Source: Cephalotus follicularis
Taxonomy: Eukaryota; Streptophyta; Magnoliopsida; Oxalidales; Cephalotaceae
DNA length: 64,000 bases
Assembly: GCA_001972305.1 (NCBI GenBank)
Contig: BDDD01002852.1
Span: forward strand, 124,001 to 188,000
Reading direction: 5' to 3'
The notes under the pieces are model-generated. The model saw only the letters and a program-made list of their open reading frames with translations, did no database searches and was not told the origin of the DNA. The position numbers and the translations under genes are program-made. Of the stretch, positions 22,716 through 33,500 are shown piece after piece; position 1 is the first letter of the stretch; each line of letters opens with the position of its first letter.

Positions 22716-23218
22716 GCTGCCTGCCTTAAGTGACAAAAGGGAGAGTATTTTGGATTTATTGCAAATGGCAGAGGAGGGGCCGGGGCTTTCTCCTTAAAAC
22801 ACAGCCTTTCCCTCTTCTTTCTCCATCATTCTCTGTGTTGTCAAGAGATTTCTTAAGAGTTTGAGAGTGAAAGTGTGTGTCTGTTGAGGCTACGGAGCTC
22901 GTGTGTTGGAACCGTGAAGCTTGGAGGCTTGGCAGTGGGAGTCCGGACCAGTGGAGGTTGCTGGACGTGTTGGGGTTGCAAGAGCTTCAGATTTTGACAT
23001 AAAGAGGTGGATTGCAACTCCTAACTTGGAGTTCTAAGGTAGGGGGAAGTCGTTTTTGCAACGTAATTTCAATTGAAAATGTTTTGATGAAATAAAATGT
23101 ATGTTTATGTTGTATTGTGAGCTTGGAACCTGTATGTGCATAAATATGTCATTTTGGGTTGTGTTGGGTGTGTGATTGTGGCTGTTTTAGCAGCTGGTTT
23201 TTACACCTGCTGCAGAAT

Positions 23219-23530
23219 CCAGCCGACTGCCCACCTTGGGCAGTCGACTGCCTATGAGTCCAGCCGACTGTTCTAGGGAGGATAGTCGACTGCCCGTGTT
23301 TGTTTCCAGAAAATGTATGCAGTGGTTGTGTATTCGACTGTTGTGGGTCCACAGCCGACTGTGGGGGTGTGGACAGCCGACTGTCCTGAGGGCCAGCCGA
23401 CTGTAGAGGGTGGGCAGCTGACTGCCTGTGTTGACAGCCGACTGCCTGGTTGTGTAGCCGACTGCCTGGGAGTGGCAGCCGACTACTTTGGGGGGGACAG
23501 CCGACTGCCAGTGGGAGGCAGCCGACTGTT
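23219..23530. repeat. 21-bp-phased AGYCGACT array 2 in E3 LTR
   Basis: Motif starts are 23221, 23242, 23262, 23284, 23332, 23353, 23375, 23395, 23416, 23436, 23456, 23477, 23499 and 23520. Steps are 21, 20, 22, 48, then 21, 22, 20, 21, 20, 20, 21, 22, 21 bp. This is the longest array of this kind in the window. Spacers vary and are G/T-rich. Confidence 0.92.
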
Positions 23531-24183
23531 GGGGGCCTGTATTACCCGTGAACATTGTGTATTGTGGTGTTTTGCTTCGTAAAGCTTTATAAACTATTTA
23601 AGGTGTTGTGGTTATTGAGATTGAACTGTTATAACATAATTTTGGAAGTGCATTGTAGTATAATGAAAAATCATTACTTTACACGAAATTATATGTTTTG
23701 ATAAATATATACTTTAGAACCGTGAAAATGGCTTCCAAAAACAACGTGAACTGAGTTTTGTGATATGGAGAACCGTGACATCGTGAAAATGAGTTGTTTT
23801 CAGGTATTTTGTTTTATAAACTACTTGGAAAACAGTTTTAAGCATCTAGATGATTGTGATTGAGCTTGACTGTGATTGCTGTTTGTGATTGTGATTGTGG
23901 ACGTACTAGTTGCATGGCGGAGATGCCAGCGATGGCTAGTGGCCGGGTCGACTCAGGGGCCAGGAGTTGGCTGGGTGACTCACTGCATTGTGACCTGCTT
24001 CGTGCCGTCCGGAGTCGGGGCCGATGACAGGATGTACGACATTGGGGCCAGGAGTTGGCGACACTCTTCGTACCCATCGTGAACCGTGTATTGTGTAGTC
24101 CTGTGGACTTGTTGGAGACCGTGTACAGTGATATTGTGACATCGTGATTGCTGTGATATCGTGACATCGTGTTTGGCATATGC

Positions 24184-24185
24184 AT

Positions 24186-24232
<47 letters not shown>

Positions 24233-24234
24233 CA
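24184..24234. repeat. (CA)n(TA)n microsatellite in E3 LTR
   Basis: A CA run of about 25 bases passes into a TA run of about 22 bases. A comparable CA/TA tract lies at 46299-46366 in a related LTR, at a similar position before the LTR end, so it is probably an ancestral feature of these LTRs. Confidence 0.92.
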
Positions 24235-24732
24235 CATGCATTGAGATATAGTATGTACTGCATCATGCTGCTTTCATACTTTGGTTTTATTGATATTGTT
24301 TTACTTTTATGACTTTGGCCGAGTGAGGACAAAGGCTAACCCCCTACTGTTGCAGATTGATGCTGCGTTTTGGATATCGCCGGGCATGGCCGTATCGGAC
24401 GGTGAAGTGATTGGAGTTTCTGCTTTAAGTGTTTTGTTAAGCAGTGTAGCGAACATGTTGTTCTTTGGTTTATGTACTAATGTTTTGCTATTGTTGTTGT
24501 ATCAACTTTGGATCATGCTCTGTTTGTGGGCTTTTTAACATGTTATGATAAGGATGTTGTGGGATTCATGCGGTATGGGACGCATGGTTCCATTTGTTTT
24601 CAGCTTATATATAAATGCTTCCGCAAGATGATGTCTGTTTAAAAGTTTAAATTTTATCGTTCTCTGTATAAGCTGGATATCTGTTAAATTTCCATGTTGT
24701 ATGTTGTTAATGCAAGCGGGGTGTGACAGCAG

Positions 24733-24744
24733 TGGTATCAAAGC
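24733..24744 (+). other. E3 primer-binding site
   Basis: TGGTATCAAAGC lies four bases after the LTR end and matches the initiator-Met-tRNA type site with one difference from TGGTATCAGAGC. Confidence 0.85.
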
Positions 24745-24835
24745 ATATATCCATTTATATGCTTATCTCGGATACTATCCTTGGCAATTAACATGTTTCC
24801 TCGAGAGAACTAATGACATCTTTTTATAGGAACCT

Positions 24836-25799
24836 ATGGACGGTCGAAGGAGACGCGCAAGGCATAGGGCCGTGAACGAGGATGTTCCTGAGGAAGTGAA
24901 TGTGGGCGGAGGTCACAATGCTCCACCGGAGGCAGTGTCGAATGTGAGAGACCCCATGGACCGCATCGCTGACTATATCCAGCAGATAGCTGGCAATCAG
25001 CAACAGATGGCCGCTAATGCCGCAAATATGGAGGAGATGCGGAGGATGTATGCTCAGGCTCAGCCGATGGCTCCAGCTCAGGATGCGTATGATGATGGTA
25101 GCCGGTTTGGCAGAAACCTAGAGAGGTTTATGAGACAGAACCCACCCAGTTTCAAGGGAGAGTTGCATGCTACAGCCGCTGAGAGGTGGTTACAGAACCT
25201 TGAGAAGATTTTCGAGGTGATGGAGTGTTCTGATAGGCAGAAATTGAGGTTTGCCATGTACCGTTTGTGGGGAGAGGCCACTTACTGGTGGGAGATGGTC
25301 AGTGCTAAATGGGAAGATACTGGAGTTGTAGGCACATGGGAGGGGTTCTAGGAGGAGTTTTTTGCAGTGTATGTGCCACGCATTGAGCGTGAGCGGAGAG
25401 AGACGGAGTTCTTGGAGCTACGTCAGGGAGATATGACTGTGGCCGAGTACCAGGCCAGGTTTGTTGAGCTCGCCAGACATTCAGCCTACTTGGTTGCTGA
25501 TGAGGAGAAGAAGGTCCGGAGGTACTTGAGGGGCTTGCGACCGGATCTTCGGTCTCGGATCAGGGTGATGGAGCTTGGTACCTTTGTGGAGGTTACCCAG
25601 AAAGCAAGGTTGTTGGAAAGTGTGTTGAATGAGGACAGGGCCGAGAGGGCCCGAGCACAACAGAGCAGGCAGACACAGAGTCAGTCTAGACCAGCATCAT
25701 CAAAGTGGCAAGGCAGTGGTTCCCCGACGAAGTCCTCGAGGAACAGGAATCTGCAGACAGCTTCACAGGGTGCTCCTAGTCAGGGGAGTGATGCTAGGA
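24836..25799 (+). pseudogene. gag: E3 Gag capsid-like part
   Basis: MDGRRRRARHRAVNEDVPEE starts the region, about 90 bp after the primer site. ERWLQNLEKIFEVMECSDRQ, FAMYRLWGEATYWWEMVSAK and MTVAEYQARFVELARHSAYL are Gag-core landmarks shared with E2 and E1. A Q/S-rich linker follows. Confidence 0.9.
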
Positions 25800-25925
25800 C
25801 TGGGGTTTGTTACCACTGTGGTCGCGCAGGTCATCAGCAGAAAGACTGTTGGGCAAAGAAAGGGTTGTGTTTAAGGTGTGGCATAGCGGGGCATTCTGTG
25901 AGGGATTGCCCGAGAAGAACAGAGA
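25800..25925 (+). pseudogene. gag: E3 Gag double zinc knuckle
   Basis: CYHCGRAGHQQKDC and CLRCGIAGHSVRDC are two canonical CX2CX4HX4C knuckles separated by a WAKKG linker. This is the RNA-binding nucleocapsid region of Gag. Confidence 0.93.
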
Positions 25926-26436
25926 CAGCGCCAACTGGGCCAGCTGGCGGTAGTGCTTCCGCAGCAGGACCGTCACAGCGGAGAGACACCAGCAAGGGCA
26001 TAGTGAAAGGTAGAGTTTTCGTTCTCACTCAGACAGAGGTTCCAGAGTCTACTTCTGTTGTGGGAGGTACTGTATATGTTTATGGTTTCTCTGCTAGAGC
26101 TTTGATGGATTCAGGAGCGTCACATTCTTTCATTGTTTCCCATTTTGCATCATGTTTGGATGTGTCCCCTGTTTGTATGCCTTTTATTCTCGATGTGAGC
26201 ACACCTTCTGGAAGTTCTATGTGTGCAGACTCGGTGTACCGAGGTTGCGAGCTTTCTGTTGCAGGTGTTTTGTTGTGTGCAGACTTGATCGTGTTACCCC
26301 TTTGTGACTTTGATTTTATTTTGGGTATGGACTGGTTGTCAGCCTACCGTGCACAGCTGGACTGTTACAACAAGGTGGTGGATCTTTGCTTGCCTGATGG
26401 GACTACTTTTAGTTCCAGGGAGACAGAGGCTTCTCA
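25926..26436 (+). pseudogene. pol: E3 protease region
   Basis: KGIVKGRVFVLTQTEVPEST leads to ARALMDSGASHSFIVSHF, the aspartic protease motif, and DFDFILGMDWLSAYRAQLDC. It is colinear with E2's protease. Confidence 0.9.
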
Positions 26437-27300
26437 ATGCCGATTATATCCTTTACTCGTGCATCGAGGTATCTGGAAAAAAGGTGCGAGGGGTTCCTTG
26501 CGCATGTGGTTGACACAAGGAAGGAGAAAGGCAAAAGTCTGGAGGAGGTTCCTATTGTGAGTGAGTTTCTGGATGTGTTTCCTCCAGATCTAGTGTCCTT
26601 ACCACCAAGGAGGAGTATGGAGTTTGTAATCGATCTTGTACCGGGTACGGCTCCTGTTTCTAAGGCACCTTACCGTATGGCTCCTGCGGAGTTGCGAGAG
26701 TTGAAGTTGCAGTTGCAAGACTTGATCGATAAGGTTTTGTGCGACCCAGTGTTTCTCCTTGGGGTGCGCCCGTGTTTTTTTGTGAAGAAGAAGGATGGGT
26801 CGATGAGGCTTTGCATCGACTACAGGATGTTGAACAAGGTGACTATTAAGAACAAATATCCGCTTCCACACATCGAGGATCTGTTTGACCAGTTGCAATG
26901 GTCGAGTGTGTTTTCTAAACTCGATATGAAGTCGGGTTATCACCAGCTGAGGGTGAAGGAAGGATATGTAGAGAAGACTGCTTTTCGAACGAGGTATGGT
27001 CACTATGAATTCTTGGTTATGCCTTTCGGTGTTACCAACGCACCAGCAGCGTTCATGTCCCTGATGAACGACGTGTTCCGACCGTATCTGGACCAGTTTG
27101 TGGTGGTGTTTATAGATGACATACTGGTGTTCTGAAGGAGTGAGGAAGAGCATGTCTATCATCTGAGGCTAGTTTTGCAGACTCTCCGAGAGCATAAGTT
27201 GTATGCAAAGTTTGGCAAGTGTGAGTTTTGGCTCGACCATGTGATCTTCTTGGGTCACATTGTGTCTGGAGAGGGTTTGGCGGTGGATCCGTCATAGACA
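26437..27300 (+). pseudogene. pol: E3 reverse transcriptase
   Basis: [78 protein letters not shown] and [11 protein letters not shown] (active-site DD) are visible. The region ends in the [20 protein letters not shown] connection. Confidence 0.93.
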
Positions 27301-27303
27301 GAG

Positions 27304-27918
27304 GTGGTGCGAGATTGGCCGCGTCCGAGAAATATGACAGAGGTACATAGTTTCCTTGGTTTGGCGGGATACTACCGGAGGTTCATCCAGAACTTCTCGA
27401 GGATAGCAGTACCTTTGACAAGGCTGACTCAGAAGAAAACCTTGTTTGTTTGGGACGATGACTGTGAAACCAGTTTCTGTGATTTGAAGGATCGGCTGAT
27501 CTCTGCTCCTGTTTTGGCATTACCTGAGGGTAATGAGGGCTTTACAGTGTATAGTGATGCTTCGGGCAAGGGCCTGGGTTGCGTGTTGATGCAACGAGGC
27601 AGGGTGATCGCTTATGCTTCGCGAAAGCTGAAGCCATATGAGGAGAACAATCTGACTCATGATCTCGAGCTAGCAGCTATCGTTTTTGCTCTTCAGAAAT
27701 GGAGGCATTACCTGTATGGAGCACAGTTTGAGATCTTTACTGATCACAAGAGCCTGAGGTACCTGTTTAGTCAGGATTATTTGAATATGAAGCAGCGTCG
27801 TTGGGTTGAGTTCTTTAATGACTACGACTGCAGTATTCAGTATCATCCAGGGAAGGCAAATTTTGTCGCGGATGCCCTGAGCCGTAAGGCCATGGTTGCC
27901 AATTCCATGGTGTCTTAG
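27304..27918 (+). pseudogene. pol: E3 RNase H
   Basis: [20 protein letters not shown] begins the part. [40 protein letters not shown] and [20 protein letters not shown] carry the catalytic acidic residues. [16 protein letters not shown] closes the domain. Confidence 0.93.
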
Positions 27919-28092
27919 TGGAAGTTGTTGGAGGACTTCCAGGAATGGTCTCCATTCAACCAGTCACCAGGGATCTTTCTAGACAACATGCGGGTAGAGC
28001 CTGTGTTGCTGCATCACATCAAAGATGCACAACCACATGATCCGGAGTTGTAACGGATTCGAGAGAATCTGGATTCGGAGTCTGATTTTAAA

Positions 28093-28371
28093 GTGCATGA
28101 TGATGGTATTATGAGATATCGGGGACGTGTGTGTCTTCCGAATGAACCAGGGTTAAAGAGTAGGTTACTTCACGGGGCCCATAAATCTACATACAGTATT
28201 CATCCTGGTAGCACCAGGATGTATCAAGACATGAAGAAGTGTTACTGGTGGCCTGGCATGAAGCGGGAGATCGCTGAGTATGTGGCAAGGTGTTTGACTT
28301 GCCAGACAGTTAAGGCCAAGCATCAGAGGCCAGCAGGGTTGTTACAGCCCCTACCAATTCCAGAGTGGTAG
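28093..28371 (+). pseudogene. pol: E3 integrase zinc-binding N-terminus
   Basis: HPGSTRMYQDMKKCYWWPGM and [20 protein letters not shown] form the HHCC domain, followed by LLQPLPIPEW, the entry to the core. Confidence 0.92.
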
Positions 28372-28380
28372 TGGGAGCAT

Positions 28381-28870
28381 GTGACGATAGATTTTGTTTT
28401 GGGTTTTCCTTTGACTCGGAACCGTCATAATGAAGTGTGGGTTATTGTGGATCGACTTACGAAGTCAGCTCACTTTTTGCCTACTCATGTTTCTGACTCT
28501 GCGAGCAAGTTGGCTCGGTTGTATGTGAAGGAGATCGTGAGGCTACACGGTGTTCCTGTAAGTATAGTCTGTGACAGAGACTCGATCTTCACTTCCAACT
28601 TTTGGAGGAGGTTCCAGACAGCGTTTGGGACGAAGCTGAACTTGAGCACAGCTTTCCACCCACAGACGGATGGCCAGTCAGAGCGTACTATCCAGACCCT
28701 GGAGGATATACTCCGAGCTTGCATTGTCGATTTTGCTGGTACTTGGGAGGATCATATTCCTTTGATAGAGTTTTCCTATAATAACAGCTATCATTCCAGT
28801 ATCGGCATGGCACCGTTTAAGGCTTTGTATGGGAGGAAATGTAGGTCCCCCTGTGTGTTGGGACGTGGTT
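28381..28870 (+). pseudogene. pol: E3 integrase catalytic core
   Basis: [69 protein letters not shown] and [20 protein letters not shown] show the core with its acidic residues. Confidence 0.93.
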
Positions 28871-29160
28871 GGCAAGCGACGTTTGTTGGGCTCAGACCTG
28901 GTGGAGGAGACTTCTGAGAAAGTCAAGTTTATAAAGGAGAAGCTGCTTGCTGCTCAGAGCCGGCAGAAGAGCTATGTTGACAGTGTAAAGAGAAGACCTT
29001 TAACCTTCGACGTCGGTGATCATGTGTTCTTGAAGGTTTCACTGTGGAAAGGCGTTCAGAGGTTTGGGAAGAAAGGGAAGTTAGCTCCGCGCTACATCGA
29101 TCCCTTTGAGGTTCTGGAGAGAGTAGGGGAGGTGGCTTAGCAGCTTGCTTTACCTCCTGC
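28871..29160 (+). pseudogene. pol: E3 integrase C-terminal GPY/F-like region
   Basis: SRQKSYVDSVKRRPLTFDVG, DHVFLKVSLWKGVQRFGKKG, KLAPRYIDPFEVLERVGEVA match the chromovirus GPY/F region (here IDPFE). Confidence 0.88.
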
Positions 29161-29170
29161 ACTGTCAAGT

Positions 29171-29428
29171 GTGCACGATGTCTTTCACGTATCCATGTTG
29201 AGAGGATATGTCCGAGATCCTTCGCATGTCCTGGACTTTGCTTCAGTTTCGGTGCGAGATGACCTATCTTGCGAGGAGTTACCTGTGCGGATCCTGGATT
29301 GGAAGACGCAGGTGTTAAGGAACCGAACCATTCCTATGGTAAAGGTTCAATGGCAGTTTCACCGTCCCGACGAGGCAACTTGGGAACGTGAAGAGGAGAT
29401 GAGGGAGTGTTACTCTCACTTGTTCTAG
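29171..29428 (+). pseudogene. pol: E3 chromodomain
   Basis: MHDVFHVSMLRGYVRDPSHV leads into LPVRILDWKTQVLRNRTIPM and VKVQWQFHRPDEATWEREEE, a chromodomain-like fold end (VKVQW...EATWE). This confirms E3 as a chromovirus. Confidence 0.93.
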
Positions 29429-29459
29429 TACCGCCTTTATTTTGAGGACAAAATTCCTT

Positions 29460-29473
29460 GAAGGAGCGGTGGA
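29460..29473 (+). other. E3 polypurine tract
   Basis: GAAGGAGCGGTGGA directly precedes the LTR start TGTAACGCCCGG at 29474. Confidence 0.75.
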
Positions 29474-30042
29474 TGTAACGCCCGGGATTTTCATTTAAGT
29501 GTAATATTGCTTTTCCTATGTAATTTTAGACCTTGTGTTAATGAGAATCATGCTTTCCCTCTTTCCCGTGTTGAAATGTTGCTTGAAAGTGTGATGTTGT
29601 GTGTTTTTGGTGCAGGGGCAACCGACTGCCACAGGGAGGCAGCCGACTAGACACTTGCTGAGGCGTGGCAGCCAGCTGCCAGGAGGAGGCAGCCGGCTGG
29701 TGGGAGTGTCGGCAGAAATAGCAGACTGCCAGGCAAGGCAGTCGACTGCCATGCGCCAGACAGCCCACGTGCTGTCTGCCTTATGTGACAAAAGGGAGAG
29801 TATTTTGGATTTATTGCAATTGGCAGAGGAGGGGCCGGGGGTTTCTCCTTAAAACACAGCCTTTCCCTCTTCTTTCTCCATCATTCTCTGTGTTTTCAAG
29901 AGATTTCTTAAGAGTTTGAGAGTGAAAGTGTGTGTGTGTTGAGGCTACGGAGCTCGTGTGTTGGAACCGTGAAGCTTGGAGGCTTGGCAGTGGGAGTCCG
30001 GACCAGTGGAGGTTGCTGGACGTGTTGGGGTTGCAAGAGCTT
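29474..30042 (+). repeat. E3 3' LTR remnant
   Basis: It matches the first about 570 bp of the 5' LTR, including motif array 1, and then meets E5 LTR sequence (ATTGGCTCATGTGG, equal to 36776 onward in E5's right LTR). Confidence 0.9.
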
Positions 30043-30813
30043 ATTGGCTCATGTGGACATATATCGTTAGTGTTATTGTTATATCCGTTTGGGCTCTTGC
30101 GGAGATATATTCGTTTCTTCTATCTCCGTATTGTTATACTTGAGCTACTATTCTTGACATTCTTGATTTATACCTAACGATTGTTGGAGATTACAATAAT
30201 GTGATTATGACACCTCTGTTGGAACTCCGTATTCGATTGAGTTGTCGAGACATTTCCTTAAGGTGATACCATTGTTGTGAACTGAATGATTATCTCCGAC
30301 TCTGGTGACAATGTCACCTTCTCTGTGTTTTGTTGAGATATCCGTGAGTGGGACATTTTCGCCCTATCTTTATTTGTCTTTGAGATTCTCATACATTCAT
30401 GTGCCCAATTATGTTTCATGAGATGTTATGATTCGATTGGGATTTGCAATCCCGTATGTCTTGTGTTGAGCATGTTTATTTGTGATATGATTTCCGAGCA
30501 GGTGTATGCTCGATGTTCTGGGTGACTTGGTCACCTTCTCACATTTGTGATATTGTGACTTGTCATATTGTGATACTGTGTTATGTTCAGATGCTGGGTA
30601 CCGGGATTTCTTATATGCATTACCGGTCAATAGTGAGGGTACGTTCGATGACCAACTCTCCTTAGTATGCCCATTGGTCTATGATGGGGTGCTATGTGGG
30701 AACTGCCCCCGGGTTCCATACCTGGATCTGCGGCATACTATTGTCTATGATGGTATCCTGAGTGTGAGTGAAGCCGACGCTCCGTCCCTCATTCATTTGA
30801 CCGTATTGGCTAT

Positions 30814-31055
30814 GTGATTCCAACGAGGGCAGATCTGTGTGGTACACGACGTCCCCTCGGTCGAGGTTGTGATATGTGATTCCGACGAGGGCAGATCCGT
30901 GAAATATCGACGTCCCCTCGGTCGAGGTTCTGTTATGTGATTCCGACGAGGGCAGATCCGTGAAATATCGACGTCCCCTCGGTCGAGGCTCTGTTATGTG
31001 ATTCTGACGAGGGCAGATCCGTGAAATATCGACGTCCCCTCGGGTGAGGTATGTA
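30814..31055 (+). repeat. 61-bp tandem repeat, four copies, E5 left LTR
   Basis: Units starting GTGATTCC begin at 30814, 30876, 30937 and 30998. Each contains GACGAGGGCAGATCCGTG and GACGTCCCCTCGGTCGAGG. The CCTCGGTCGAGG core is nearly palindromic. The right LTR has only two units (37545-37663), so copy number differs between LTRs of one element. Confidence 0.93.
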
Positions 31056-31589
31056 TGTTATGTTTACCATAGGCACTCTGCACCAGTGTATGATGGATGA
31101 TGATCACATCCTGTAGCCTATTGGCCTATATTATTGCTGCAACGGTTGTATTATGACGCCATGTGATTTGGTGGTGATATGATATGATGCCATTTGATTT
31201 TCCGGCAGAACAAATTGTGTTGCCATGTGATATGACGACAGATATGAGGCAGTGATTGATTGGTACCAGCATCCTCCTATATTTTATGACTCTATGGGCA
31301 CATACTTTGATTTATTATCCATGATTATGTCTTTGATTCTTGATATTCATGTATACTGATATTATTGTGATTCTATCGTATTTGTAGAGCATTGACTTGA
31401 TCATTGAGATTTGTCTTATGGATTCTTATGTTACTGTATCGTTGAGTATTGATATGTTCTTGATATCCTTGTGGATCGTCCTATCTTTTATGGATCTTGT
31501 TCAAATTCTTGACTTATGTTTATAGTTATGGAGCCCACTGCTGAGCATCGAGTTTCCTTTTATGGATTCGATTATATTTGTGGATTCCG

Positions 31590-31790
31590 TTATGAGATCT
31601 TGATATCGTTTATGAATCTTAATATCGTTTATGGATCTTGATTTCCTTTATGAATATTGATGTTCACTTTTCTAGATCTTGTTTACATTTGTAATTCTCA
31701 TTTACATCGTAGATTTCATTTATATTGTGGATTTCGTTTACACTTCGAGAATCTCGATATCCCTTTGTGATCTCGATATCTCTTTTTAAT
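31590..31790 (+). repeat. 19-bp periodic GATCTTGATATCG tract, E5 left LTR
   Basis: Degenerate units of GGATCTTGATATCGTTTAT recur with ATCT positions at about 31597, 31616, 31635, 31654, 31676, 31751 and 31770, mostly 19 bp apart. The right LTR has the same tract around 38200-38400. Confidence 0.7.
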
Positions 31791-32538
31791 TTTGACTATC
31801 ATTTTGGATCTTATTGATCATTTCTTTTGTTTATGATTTACATTACCTCGTTGTTGCACATATTCTTGCTTTATATGATTCTCTATTTTCTTCAGCACAT
31901 CCAATTCTTTGATGGATGTACAGGAGATGTTTTGTTTCTACTCACTTAGTCACTTGGACTAATTCCCTCCCAGTGTTTCCATTTCAGATGATGGCAAGGA
32001 GTTGCTAGTTGTTGCTGTAGATGGACCCCGAGGGCAGGGCATGCTACCAGGGTTTCAATACATGCATAGCATACTACATCAGCAATTAAATTACGCATTT
32101 ACTCATGTTTTATATTAATGATTTCATTTTATAGTTTTGCTTTTAAAAAGGGCCGAGCCCTATAGATTTTCTTTTATTGCTTGTTGAAATGGTTGAGGCT
32201 GAGCCCAACCCATGTTTACTGCTTTAAAATGTGGTTTGCTGAGGGCTGAGCCCCATTATAAACTGTTGATTCCTCGTTCGGGAGTGTGATTATAAAATGT
32301 GTTTTTCTTTACAGGGGGCATAGTCCGATAAACGGATACTACATGCCCGATTTTCATAAATTAGAAAAATTTTCAAAGTTTTGAAAAAGTCAATTTTTAT
32401 GAATGGTTTCGGAAAATCTTGAAGCGGTTTTAAGTTATAAAATCCATATGGTGACTTCCGAAAGGAAGTTGTCATGTGGAACGTCATATACGTTCTCGGT
32501 AGGATATTGGTTGTTACAGGGAACGGGTGTGACATTTT

Positions 32539-32550
32539 TGGTATCAGAGC
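32539..32550 (+). other. E5 primer-binding site
   Basis: TGGTATCAGAGC, four bases after the LTR end, is the standard initiator-Met-tRNA-type primer site without mismatch. Confidence 0.93.
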
Positions 32551-33159
32551 TTTTGGTTTTAGATTCTCTAGACTTATATCGTAAATTGTTTTTGAAAAGT
32601 GGTTTTAAGATTTTACAAATTCATGCACATCATGCATTGCATGTCATGTGTTCGGTAGCATGCCCCGTGGTCGGTAAGATGGTCCTGCTGTAGATATAAA
32701 TAGTAAGACCTTTGAAGGTTATCTGATAGATGGCTTATGTAGAGTTAGAGTAAAATGTAAGAATAAGGATTCTAAGGCCAGAGATATTTTGGGATGTTAT
32801 TTCTGTTTTGGTAGCGGCTGAGTTAGTCGCGAGGACGTTACCTTCCCTCTAACCCTTGATTAATTGATGTGTCTGAGCCAGAGTTCTAGCGGGCCATATC
32901 CCAGTTATTCTAGACTTTATGAGTTATCAGCGTATGATGTACGCGACATAACACCTTTAATGCATTGGAAGAACTACTCTATGGTTTATGCATATGTTCC
33001 AGTACTGCTATACAGTGACTGATCATTGACAGTGACGGATTGTCAGAAGAGGTTCAGGCAACCAGTACGGTACTTTTTGCTTGAGTACTTAGTGGAACCG
33101 TAAGCAAAGTACAGTGAAGGATTTAACCTATAAGGGCTATATCTAGATGACCTCATCTA
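32551..33159 (+). other. E5 internal region, no recognisable coding
   Basis: About 600 bp where gag would be expected. I see no Gag core or zinc knuckle and no long frame. Confidence 0.6.
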
Positions 33160-33500
33160 TTGTGGATGAATGTCGACTCTACGCAGATCTTCATAGACAG
33201 AGATTCGAACCTCGAGCAGAGCTCGGTGGAGACGATTAAAGATTACGATTACATTCACGAATATCAAGGCCAACGTGATTACAGATGATTTAAGTAAGAA
33301 ATTTTGTGCTTCTTTGGCTTATCTTTGGATGAGTTTTCAAATCGTTGCACGTGATCCTGTCAGCCTTTACGCATGGGAGCACTATCGTCTACTCTTTGGG
33401 AGAGACCGATATTACAGGACCAGATTAGGGATGCTAGGTGATAGAATTGTAAGCGCACTGATTACTGGCTTCGAGACAACGGAACGCTGATGTATATGGA
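33160..33500 (+). pseudogene. pol: E5 scrap of Ty3 RNase H / integrase junction
   Basis: Around 33205-33240 the bases resemble the [14 protein letters not shown] region, and 33262-33330 encodes KANVITDDLSKKFCASLAYL, close to the [12 protein letters not shown] end of chromovirus RNase H. It shows that the interior derives from a chromovirus. It is heavily decayed. Confidence 0.7.

Larger units (their letters stand above)
22419..24728 (+). repeat. E3 5' LTR (2.3 kb)
   Basis: It starts TGTAACGCCCGAGATTTTC and ends GGGGTGTGACA. It contains two motif arrays (22563-22715, 23219-23530), a CA/TA microsatellite (24184-24234) and an acceptor-like block GGCTAACCCCCTACTGTTGC (24335-24354) ending in CAG at 24353-24355. 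Against the 3' LTR remnant the first 560 bp differ by about 5 percent by eye, largely C/T and G/A changes. Confidence 0.92.
22419..30042 (+). mobile_element. E3: Tekay-type Ty3 chromovirus nested in E5's LTR
   Basis: 5' LTR 22419-24728, primer site 24733-24744, gag, protease, RT, RNase H, integrase and chromodomain to 29428, polypurine tract 29460-29473 and 3' LTR remnant 29474-30042. It is colinear with E2 and belongs to a sister family. It is broken with about eight breaks. AGGAC (22414-22418) is the probable left target duplication; no right copy is seen at 30043. It is younger than E5. Confidence 0.9.
30043..32534 (+). repeat. E5 left LTR, part after E3
   Basis: It aligns with about 36776-39135 of the right LTR and ends GGGTGTGACA at 32534. 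It contains the 61-bp repeat block, the 19-bp periodic tract and an acceptor-like block (CTAAT near 31959, CAG at 31985-31987). Confidence 0.92.

Noticed and set aside
22436-22797. Open frames on both strands near the start of the E3 LTR
   Set aside because: They are produced by the phased motif array and recur in the 3' LTR remnant at 29516-29852.
23838-24332. 164-codon minus-strand frame with YIYIYVCVCVC runs
   Set aside because: It is a translation of the CA/TA microsatellite and flanking LTR.
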